Source: an uncultured Candidatus Saccharibacteria bacterium (GTDB lineage: Bacteria > Patescibacteria > Saccharimonadia > Saccharimonadales > CAMLKC01). From it: a stretch of 13,258 bases of DNA. Below the pieces are notes generated by a model. That model did no database searches. It was not told the origin of the DNA and was given only the letters and a program-made list of their open reading frames with translations. Numbering within the stretch: the stretch's first letter is position 1; every line of letters starts with the position of its first letter. The translations under genes and the position numbers were made by a program. This document shows, piece by piece, positions 1 to 4,974 of this stretch. The DNA lies in contig CAMLDM010000024.1 in the NCBI GenBank assembly GCA_946479025.1, positions 1-13,258 on the forward strand. The letters are read 5' to 3'.

Positions 1-14
1 GCCAGGACGGTGAG

Positions 15-329
15 ATGGGGTGTACACAGGGTTTGCAGTACGCCAACGCCGTAGCGAGTGTTCTTGGCGCGGGTATTGGCCTATTCTTCTTGGTGCGAAT
101 TCAAGTGTTTCGGCCGCTTATAGTGGCGGTTGCAACCCTTGCAACGCTTTGGGGGCTCGTAAACATAACGCAACCTTTGCCCTGGTATGGCATCGGGCTT
201 AGCTCTGTTGGACTATATGCACTGGCCTATGCGACATACGCTTGGATTGCTCGCCTGCGTTTATTTTGGATAGTGATGCTGATTTTCGTCGCTATGATTG
301 TCGCTATCCGCCTGATTCTAAACGGCTAA
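15..329 (+). CDS. Small multi-pass membrane protein, function unknown
   Basis: A 104-residue hydrophobic protein that I do not recognise. Four membrane-spanning segments are visible at about residues 10-27, 34-51, 57-79 and 82-102, joined by short loops, so almost the whole protein lies in the membrane. There is no obvious signal peptide, catalytic motif or metal-binding cluster. The ATG at 15 is preceded by AGGA at positions 4-7 with a 7-nt spacer, which supports this start. The frame is, however, open to the left edge of the window, so a longer protein beginning upstream cannot be excluded. It ends 15 nt before rmuC, and its last codons overlap the apparent rmuC promoter. A functional link to rmuC is possible but unproven. 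Confidence 0.6.
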   Translation: MGCTQGLQYANAVASVLGAGIGLFFLVRIQVFRPLIVAVATLATLWGLVNITQPLPWYGIGLSSVGLYALAYATYAWIARLRLFWIVMLIFVAMIVAIRLILNG

Positions 330-338
330 TGCTATACT
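330..338 (+). promoter_or_regulatory. Extended -10 promoter of rmuC (TGCTATACT)
   Basis: TGC followed by TATACT (333-338) is a good extended -10 element. Exactly 6 nt separate it from the ATG at 345, which places the expected transcription start on or next to the start codon and implies a leaderless mRNA. No convincing -35 is seen around 310-315; the TGn extension may compensate. The same 9-mer occurs upstream of two other genes in this window. Confidence 0.6.
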
Positions 339-344
339 GGTGAT

Positions 345-1418
345 ATGGAACAAACTATTCTTCTTGTGGTACTGATTGCAGTAATCGCCGGCTTTGCATT
401 TGTTGTGTTTATACTGAACCAGCGTATGCGCGAGTTGAAAAATTCGAACGCCGTGGAGCTGATGAAGTCCGATGTAACCGAACTTACGCGCAGTATCGCG
501 GCACTGCAACAGAACATGGGCGACAAGCTTGAGCGGGGCAATACGGCGATGCAAAACTCCCTGCAAAAGCAGCTGAGTGAAAGTGCCAAACTGGTGGCGG
601 ATGTGACACAGCGGCTTGCCAAACTCGACGAAACCAATCGCCGCGTAGTCGATGTGGCGGATGAACTGAAGACGCTGCAGAATGTACTGCAAAACCCAAA
701 GCAGCGCGGTGTATTTGGTGAATACTATTTGCAATCGGTGCTGGATAACCTCATGGCCCCGGGGCAGTTTCAGATGCAGTACAAGTTCGCCGATGGTGAG
801 ATCGTCGACGCGGTGATCTTTTTGGAGAAAGGTCAGATTTTGCCGATCGATAGCAAGTTCAGCCTTGAAAACTACAACCGCATGATCGAAGCGACGGACA
901 AAACGGAGCGTGAGCGATTGCTTGCTAAGGTAAAAGTTGACCTCAAGGGCCGTATCGATGAGACTAGCAAGTATATTCGCCCAAGCGAAAATACGATGGA
1001 TTTTGCTTTCATGTTTATCCCAAGCGAATCATTGTATTACGATCTTTTGATCAACAACGTTGGTACGGGCGGGAGCTCGCGCGACCTGATTGAATATGCC
1101 TTCCGTGACAAACGCGTCATTATCGTCAGTCCGACGAGCTTCATGGCATACGTGCAAACCGTTATGCAAGGGCTTCGTAGCTTGCAGATCGAAGAGCAGG
1201 CGAAAGACATTCGCCTTCGCGTTGGAAAGCTCGGCCAGCACATCGGTAAGTTTGAAGAATATATGCAAAAGCTTGGTAACGCACTTGGTACGACGGTAAA
1301 TCATTACAATGCCGCACATAAAGAGCTTGGTAAGGTCGATAAAGACATTATAAAAATTGCAAACACGGATTCGTCAATTGAGCCACAGCTACTTGACCGT
1401 CCTCGACAAGACGAATAA
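345..1418 (+). CDS. rmuC: RmuC family DNA recombination protein
   Basis: A 357-residue RmuC-family protein. Family members have a PDDEXK-nuclease-like domain and are linked to limiting recombination and inversions at repeats; the exact reaction is unsettled. Residues 4-25 form an N-terminal membrane anchor. Residues 27-115 are a heptad-like, charge-rich coiled-coil region. The conserved RmuC domain runs from about 118 to 340, with the nuclease-fold signatures GVFGE (Glu126), VDAVI (Asp155) and PIDSKF (Asp169, Lys171), then FMFIPSESLYYDLL (222-235) and SPTSFMAYV (262-270). It is shorter than the roughly 475-residue E. coli protein, mostly from reduced flanking regions, as in other compact genomes. 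There is no usable Shine-Dalgarno, because GGTGAT abuts the ATG; the TATACT box 6 nt upstream suggests leaderless expression. Confidence 0.9.
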   Translation: MEQTILLVVLIAVIAGFAFVVFILNQRMRELKNSNAVELMKSDVTELTRSIAALQQNMGDKLERGNTAMQNSLQKQLSESAKLVADVTQRLAKLDETNRRVVDVADELKTLQNVLQNPKQRGVFGEYYLQSVLDNLMAPGQFQMQYKFADGEIVDAVIFLEKGQILPIDSKFSLENYNRMIEATDKTERERLLAKVKVDLKGRIDETSKYIRPSENTMDFAFMFIPSESLYYDLLINNVGTGGSSRDLIEYAFRDKRVIIVSPTSFMAYVQTVMQGLRSLQIEEQAKDIRLRVGKLGQHIGKFEEYMQKLGNALGTTVNHYNAAHKELGKVDKDIIKIANTDSSIEPQLLDRPRQDE

Positions 1419-1503
1419 AACCGCTTTTCGCTCTTCGTGAGCTCGTCAGCATGAAATCCATTCATGGAAGCGGATTTGGAGCGACTCTGAAGTGGGTGCG
1501 TGA

Positions 1504-1540
1504 GATGCCGCGGCTGGCCATGTAGCCCCGCCGCGGCATC
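1504..1540. terminator. GC-rich hairpin between convergent genes
   Basis: GATGCCGCGGC (1504-1514) is perfectly complementary to GCCGCGGCATC (1530-1540), giving an 11-bp stem with a 15-nt loop. It lies between the ends of rmuC (+) and a small minus-strand gene (stop at 1548), where a shared terminator is expected. On the plus strand the stem is followed by TTTCTC, a weak U tract; on the minus strand there is none. The hairpin is clear in the sequence; the terminator role is inferred. The preceding 1419-1503 contains only weaker, mutually exclusive pairings (for example TCGCTC 1428-1433 with GAGCGA 1479-1484) and no gene that I can support. Confidence 0.5.
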
Positions 1541-1547
1541 TTTCTCG

Positions 1548-1754
1548 TTACCACAGGAAACGCCGCATCAGGCGTGGCAACCAGTGGGGGTGTCGTTCGG
1601 CCAGCTGGGCCGACGGATTCCTGTGGACGAGCCACAGAATCACGGCGAAGGCCCCTATGACGATCACGAACATCATGATCAACACCCATGTATGCGTGCC
1701 GGCGTAGTGCAGGACGCTGAAGACGATGCGCAGTACTTTTGCCACGGTTTCCAC
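1548..1754 (-). CDS. Small single-pass membrane protein, function unknown
   Basis: A predicted 68-residue protein. It has a short amphipathic N-terminal part, one hydrophobic helix (about residues 21-44, rich in Val, Ile, Met and Phe), and a basic, Trp/His/Arg-rich tail ending in MRRFLW. I do not recognise the family. I chose the GTG at 1754 because AGGAGGG (complement of 1763-1769) lies 8 nt upstream. A start at 1805 is possible in frame but would fall at the predicted transcription start. A near-consensus promoter 5' of it strongly suggests that this is a real gene despite its size. It is convergent with rmuC and is followed by a GC-rich hairpin. By eye its local sequence is more GC-rich than its neighbours. 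Confidence 0.6.
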   Translation of the reverse strand: METVAKVLRIVFSVLHYAGTHTWVLIMMFVIVIGAFAVILWLVHRNPSAQLAERHPHWLPRLMRRFLW

Positions 1755-1762
1755 AGGGCTCA

Positions 1763-1769
1763 CCCTCCT
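1763..1769 (-). promoter_or_regulatory. Shine-Dalgarno AGGAGGG for the small minus-strand gene
   Basis: Read on the minus strand this is AGGAGGG, 8 nt before a GTG (1754-1752). It decides the start of the small membrane protein, because the upstream in-frame ATG at 1805 has no ribosome-binding site. Confidence 0.6.
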
Positions 1770-1807
1770 AGAGTCGCTCCTGCTATTCGGTTGAACAGCG
1801 TACAATA

Positions 1808-1836
1808 ATTATATACTGATTTCATTCAAAGGTCAA
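1808..1836 (-). promoter_or_regulatory. Near-consensus sigma-70 promoter
   Basis: On the minus strand TTGACC (1836-1831) and TATAAT (1813-1808) are separated by exactly 17 nt, the best -35/-10 pair in the window. The expected start site is near 1801, giving a leader of about 46 nt before the GTG at 1754. Confidence 0.7.
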
Positions 1837-1886
1837 ATATAATCAACTGATTGTTCGACCACATTCCGGGCTTTATATATGATAAT

Positions 1887-1917
1887 AAAATAGCCCCGCT
1901 CTCTACGGGGCTATTTT
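1887..1917. terminator. Rho-independent terminator of the aquaporin-like gene
   Basis: AAAATAGCCCCG (1887-1898) and CGGGGCTATTTT (1906-1917) form a perfect 12-bp stem with a 7-nt loop. It lies 17 nt past the stop codon of the minus-strand channel gene, and on that strand the stem ends in a T-rich run continuing as ATTATC. The A/T ends of both arms make it potentially bidirectional, although no plus-strand gene ends nearby. Confidence 0.85.
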
Positions 1918-1934
1918 GTAAATGCAGTAAACGG

Positions 1935-2792
1935 TTAGGCGACGCGCTCGTCTGCTTCGGCACCACGGAGCATGTCGAAGAGGATGAATCCAACGACTGC
2001 ACCAAGGGCGGTACCAACAACGTAAACCAACACAGGCCATACGCTTGCGAACGTAATCGCTTGAAGCGCGACGGCAACTGCAGGGTTTAGGATCGCACTT
2101 GCACTAACGTATGCTGCCGCACCGCCGGCAACGGCAAGACCCAGGAATACGCCAAGGCCGACTGTAAATGCTGCAGCTGTACGGTCTTTCTTCTCGCGGG
2201 TTGCGCTAGCAACGGCAAATCCGAAGATGAGCGTACCGATGAATTCGCTCAGGAAGATCAACCACTGCTTGCCATCAGGGAGCGCCGCGGCTTTGAATAC
2301 TTCGGTTGCTCCGCTGCTGTACATGTCGGTTGGTGATGCGGCAGGAGCGGCATGTACGTATGCGTTCAGCACGACAAGTGCCAGCATTGCACCGAGAATC
2401 TGCGCAACGATGTAGCCGATGGCGCGGACACCACTCATGCGGCGAGTAACCCACGCACCGAGTACGAGCGCCGGGTTGGCGTAGCCACCAGAAACGGTTC
2501 CGACAGCAAGTACGACACCAACAAGCGCGAGAGCGACAAACAGAACGTTACTTTGAAACGCAATGACTGCCGCGGCAAACGTGAACGTACCTACAAACTC
2601 TGCGATCAAAGCAGCGACAAGCGGCGTGCCGCTCAGGCTGAACTTAATAGATCGTTTGCTTGTCTTCTTCGTCGGCATTGTTGGGTGCGATTCGACAGCT
2701 TTTACTGTAGTTACTTTAGTATTTTGCTTCTTTGCGCTCGCTGCCTTGGCAGTCGATTTCTTTGCGCTCGAAGCGGCTTTTTTGGTAGCCAT
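1935..2792 (-). CDS. MIP/aquaporin-family channel with Lys/Ala-rich N-terminal tail
   Basis: A 285-residue major intrinsic protein homologue, expected to be a membrane channel for water or small neutral solutes. Residues 1-52 are a basic, low-complexity tail of Lys, Ala, Ser and Thr, resembling histone H1 or translocation tails. The six-helix channel core starts near residue 56 (AALIAEFVGTFTF). The first NPA is at 106-108 in GGYANPALVLGAW, and the second repeat begins near LSEFIGTLIFGFAV (181-194). The second NPA is at 236-238 in ILNPAVAVAL. The Arg that normally follows the second NPA (NPAR) is Val239, so the selectivity filter is atypical and the substrate cannot be assigned. The ATG at 2792 is chosen because AAGGAGG lies 7 nt upstream; an in-frame extension to 2894 would cross the promoter. 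It is transcribed divergently from the next gene. Confidence 0.85.
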   Translation of the reverse strand: MATKKAASSAKKSTAKAASAKKQNTKVTTVKAVESHPTMPTKKTSKRSIKFSLSGTPLVAALIAEFVGTFTFAAAVIAFQSNVLFVALALVGVVLAVGTVSGGYANPALVLGAWVTRRMSGVRAIGYIVAQILGAMLALVVLNAYVHAAPAASPTDMYSSGATEVFKAAALPDGKQWLIFLSEFIGTLIFGFAVASATREKKDRTAAAFTVGLGVFLGLAVAGGAAAYVSASAILNPAVAVALQAITFASVWPVLVYVVGTALGAVVGFILFDMLRGAEADERVA

Positions 2793-2799
2793 GTATTTC

Positions 2800-2806
2800 C
2801 CTCCTT
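2800..2806 (-). promoter_or_regulatory. Shine-Dalgarno AAGGAGG of the aquaporin-like gene
   Basis: Minus-strand AAGGAGG lies 7 nt before the ATG at 2792-2790 and fixes the start at the Lys-rich tail (MATKK). This gene is conventionally leadered, unlike its divergent neighbour. Confidence 0.8.
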
Positions 2807-2825
2807 TATAGTGAAATATACGGCT

Positions 2826-2834
2826 AGTATAGCA
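2826..2834 (-). promoter_or_regulatory. Extended -10 promoter of the aquaporin-like gene (TGCTATACT)
   Basis: Reading the minus strand from 2834 to 2826 gives TGCTATACT. The expected start site is near 2819, so the leader is about 27 nt and contains AAGGAGG. No strong -35 is visible around 2849-2854. It is the mirror image of the element at 2859-2867. Confidence 0.6.
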
Positions 2835-2858
2835 TATATTTTTGATGATAAACACGAG

Positions 2859-2867
2859 TGCTATACT
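2859..2867 (+). promoter_or_regulatory. Extended -10 promoter of the 79-residue membrane protein (TGCTATACT)
   Basis: TGC plus TATACT (2862-2867) lies exactly 6 nt before the ATG at 2874. No Shine-Dalgarno is present in the 6-nt interval (AAAGTC), so the mRNA is predicted to start at the ATG. The spacing is identical to that upstream of rmuC. Confidence 0.6.
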
Positions 2868-2873
2868 AAAGTC

Positions 2874-3113
2874 ATGGCAATGTTTATACGACAAGACGAA
2901 AAACGGTCCGAGCTGCAGCAGCGTCTCGCGGCGGAACTGCGCGAAAAAGCGAAAAGCCGATCTTTACAAGATGGTGAATTGCCGGATGGCGTCGAAGATT
3001 CGCGCTATCTGGAGGGTACGAAAAAAACGACAAGTCTTGCGTGGGCGTGGATCGCGATTGTTATTCTGGCTGTGGCGGCGGTGATCTTCATCGTACTTTA
3101 CGCGAACCGCTGA
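2874..3113 (+). CDS. Small membrane-anchored protein, function unknown
   Basis: A 79-residue protein that I do not recognise. Residues 1-52 are highly charged and probably helical, with many Glu, Lys, Arg and Gln residues (DEKRSELQQRLAAELREK near the start), so a short coiled coil is possible. Residues 55-76 form one hydrophobic helix, followed by a three-residue tail. With no signal peptide and a C-terminal helix, a tail-anchored protein with its N-terminus in the cytoplasm is plausible. The start at 2874 is chosen because the promoter -10 ends 6 nt upstream; the open frame extends further 5' but crosses the promoter. It ends 48 nt before pheS, which has its own -10 box. Confidence 0.65.
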   Translation: MAMFIRQDEKRSELQQRLAAELREKAKSRSLQDGELPDGVEDSRYLEGTKKTTSLAWAWIAIVILAVAAVIFIVLYANR

Positions 3114-3144
3114 TTTTACTCTCGATTTTATCCCTGTTACCACG

Positions 3145-3150
3145 TATACT
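3145..3150 (+). promoter_or_regulatory. TATACT -10 box of the pheS operon
   Basis: TATACT lies 11 nt before the pheS ATG at 3162, predicting a leader of only about 5 nt. There is no Shine-Dalgarno in AAAAGACAGCT. No good -35 is seen near 3122-3127. This would be a near-leaderless start. Confidence 0.5.
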
Positions 3151-3161
3151 AAAAGACAGCT

Positions 3162-4169
3162 ATGACGAATATCGACGAACTTCGCGCTCAGCTTCTTGAG
3201 CGCATTACCACCTCCGATCAGCCGCGCGACATTTTAAAGGCCGATGAAATAAAGCAGCTGTATGCGGTCATTCCGACGCTTGAGCCGAGCGAGCGCGGCG
3301 CGTATGGCAAGGCAGTAAACGAACTGAAAATTGCACTTGAGGCTGCCGCTGCGCTTCGAGAGGCCGAAATGGAAGACCAGGCGGTCGAGCCGCTCGACGT
3401 AACGGCGCCGTGGGATGTAAACGCGAGCGAGCCGCAGCTACTGTCAACCGAGCAAGGGACGCAACATCCGCTGACAAAAGAACTGGAAAACGTCGTTGAT
3501 ATTTTTACGCGCATGGGTTTTGAAGCGATCGAATCGCGCCAAATCGACGATGACTTTCATATGTTCGGTGCGCTGAACTTTCCGGAAAACCATCCGGCGC
3601 GCGACGGCTACGACACGTTTCGCACCGAAGAAGACTTTATCCCGCCGGCACACACTAGCACGATGCAGAACCGGATTTTGAAAGATGGCAAAAGCAAGCT
3701 TGAAGCCGGTGGCCAGATTGCCGCCGTAAGCTACGGCCGCGTGTTTAGAAACGAAGATGTCGATGCGACGCACGAGCATACGTTTTATCAATGCGAAGGC
3801 GTGTTCGTTTCGAGCGACGCGACACTGGGACAAATGCTCGGCACGCTGCGCAGTTTTTTCGAAGTATATTACGGCCAGAAGTTAAAAATCAAAACGCAGC
3901 CGGCGTACTTTCCATTCGTGGAGCCGGGTTTGGAATTCGCGATTGAAAAACCGGCCGCCTTGGGCGGAAAGCCGGGCGAATGGCTGGAAATGCTAGGTTG
4001 CGGGATGATCCACCCGAATGTGCTTCGCGCAGCGGATATCGACCCGGAAAAGTATCGTGGATTTGCGTGGGGAGGCGGCATTGAGCGTCTGGTCATGCTG
4101 AAATATGGCATCGAAGATTTACGGCATTTTGAATCAGCTAAATTACAATTTTTGAGGAAGTTCGCATGA
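3162..4169 (+). CDS. pheS: Phenylalanyl-tRNA synthetase alpha subunit
   Basis: Catalytic alpha chain of the (alpha-beta)2 enzyme that charges tRNA-Phe with phenylalanine in the cytoplasm. It has 335 residues, against about 327 in E. coli. Residues 1-85 form the N-terminal tRNA-binding helical arm. The class II core follows: QHPLTK (101-106), ALNFPENHPARDGYDTF (137-153), HTSTMQNR (164-171), the motif 2 region GRVFRNEDVDATHEHTFYQ (192-210), and motif 3 GFAWGGGIERLVMLKYGIEDLR (300-321). All expected core blocks are present, so the gene looks intact. Its stop overlaps the start of the MazG-like gene (ATGA), and the beta subunit is separated from it by two other genes. Confidence 0.97.
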   Translation: MTNIDELRAQLLERITTSDQPRDILKADEIKQLYAVIPTLEPSERGAYGKAVNELKIALEAAAALREAEMEDQAVEPLDVTAPWDVNASEPQLLSTEQGTQHPLTKELENVVDIFTRMGFEAIESRQIDDDFHMFGALNFPENHPARDGYDTFRTEEDFIPPAHTSTMQNRILKDGKSKLEAGGQIAAVSYGRVFRNEDVDATHEHTFYQCEGVFVSSDATLGQMLGTLRSFFEVYYGQKLKIKTQPAYFPFVEPGLEFAIEKPAALGGKPGEWLEMLGCGMIHPNVLRAADIDPEKYRGFAWGGGIERLVMLKYGIEDLRHFESAKLQFLRKFA

Positions 4170-4504
4170 ATCAGCAATTTTCAGATTTTATAAAACAAGC
4201 GCTAGCCGTTCGTGATCATTACGACGAGCTGCAGGCTGCCGACGGTAAGAAAAAGTGGGATGCCTCCGACCGGATGGCTGGCTTTGTTGGTGACGTAGGA
4301 GACCTTTCAAAACTTGTGATGGCCAAGCACGGAATTCGCCGCGGACCTGAAGATATTGATGCAGCGCTGGCGCACGAGCTAAGCGACTGTTTGTGGAGTA
4401 TCATGGTGCTCTCCGACGAACTCGGCATTGATTTGGAGCAGGCATTTACGAAGTGGATCGAGGAGATGCACGCACGTATTGAAAGGGAGAAGGCCGAAGC
4501 ATGA
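4166..4504 (+). CDS. MazG-like nucleotide pyrophosphohydrolase family protein
   Basis: A 112-residue all-alpha protein resembling small MazG-like NTP pyrophosphohydrolases, which hydrolyse (d)NTPs to monophosphates using Mg2+ held by acidic residues on two helices. The expected EExxE-type helix appears as GDVGDLSKL (42-50), with Asp43 and Asp46 where Glu is usual. The second acidic helix is HELSDCLW (70-77, Glu71 and Asp74), followed by the typical LGIDLEQAF (86-94). The Asp-for-Glu change leaves activity uncertain. The start overlaps the pheS stop by ATGA, with GAGGAAG 5 nt upstream. Translation is probably coupled to pheS. The substrate is unknown. Confidence 0.7.
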   Translation: MNQQFSDFIKQALAVRDHYDELQAADGKKKWDASDRMAGFVGDVGDLSKLVMAKHGIRRGPEDIDAALAHELSDCLWSIMVLSDELGIDLEQAFTKWIEEMHARIEREKAEA

Positions 4505-4974
4505 ACAGTGAGAAGATAGAACAAATCATCCGAGGATACATTCCGCAGATCGTTCACATGTCAATCGCAACGGTAAAAGACAACAAGCCGTGGGTATGTG
4601 AAGTCCACTTCGCGTACGATGACGAGCTGAATCTTTATTTCGTTTCATCCCGAAGCACTCGGCATGTCCTGGAGTTAATGGAAAACCCAGTTATTGCCGG
4701 CAATATCGTTACTCAGCATCATAAAAACCAAAAAACGCGCTGCGTTGATTTCGAAGGTAGGGTGGAGCTTCTGGACGAGGCTGACGAGAGTCACCCGGGT
4801 ATTCGAGCTTATGCGGAACGATTTGAGAAGGACGGCTCGCAGCTGAGCGAGGTTGCAAAAGACGGCAAGACCGGCTTCTTCAAAATTTCCGTTGATAATT
4901 ACTTTCTGTTTGACAGTTACGGCGATGAGCGCGGCAAGTATCATTTGCCGTGGAAAAGCGAGGACAAGGCATGA
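4501..4974 (+). CDS. Pyridoxamine 5'-phosphate oxidase-like FMN-binding split-barrel protein
   Basis: A 157-residue protein of the PNPOx-like split beta-barrel superfamily, whose members bind FMN, F420 or heme as dimers. The N-terminal pattern matches: HMSIATVKDNKPWVCEVHFA (19-38), then LNLYFVSSRSTRHVLELMENPVIAGNI. The central strand region CVDFEGRVELL follows near residue 80, and the last strand carries FFKISVDNYFLFDSYG (126-141). True PdxH is longer and has specific C-terminal motifs, so vitamin B6 synthesis should not be assumed. It lies between the MazG-like gene and pheT, with ATGA overlaps at both ends and GAAGG 7 nt before the start. A cytoplasmic flavoprotein is most likely; the reaction is not predictable. 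Confidence 0.75.
   Translation: MNSEKIEQIIRGYIPQIVHMSIATVKDNKPWVCEVHFAYDDELNLYFVSSRSTRHVLELMENPVIAGNIVTQHHKNQKTRCVDFEGRVELLDEADESHPGIRAYAERFEKDGSQLSEVAKDGKTGFFKISVDNYFLFDSYGDERGKYHLPWKSEDKA

Larger units (their letters stand above)
2826..2867. repeat. Inverted pair of identical -10 elements in a divergent promoter region
   Basis: AGTATAGCA (2826-2834) and TGCTATACT (2859-2867) are exact 9-bp inverted repeats separated by 24 nt; the flanking T2825/A2868 extends the match to 10 bp. Each arm acts as the apparent extended -10 of one of the two divergent genes, so the -35 regions and any regulator site would lie in the shared spacer. Confidence 0.7.

Noticed and set aside
1428..1484. Possible structured RNA or terminator just after rmuC
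   Set aside because: Only 4-6-bp pairings that compete with each other are seen, with no U tract; not enough to call an RNA element.
1500..1808. A 102-codon plus-strand frame opposite the small minus-strand gene
   Set aside because: It begins within the GC-rich hairpin and is a His/Pro-rich product without domains; the minus strand has the promoter, Shine-Dalgarno and a sensible membrane helix.
1812..1817. A plus-strand TATACT box
   Set aside because: No ATG follows at the 6-nt spacing and no plus-strand gene follows; it overlaps the minus-strand TATAAT and is probably coincidental.
3111..4974. Alternative genetic code with TGA read as Gly
   Set aside because: TGA ends several conserved genes at their expected C-termini (pheS, MazG-like, split-barrel protein, cyoB), so the standard bacterial code applies.
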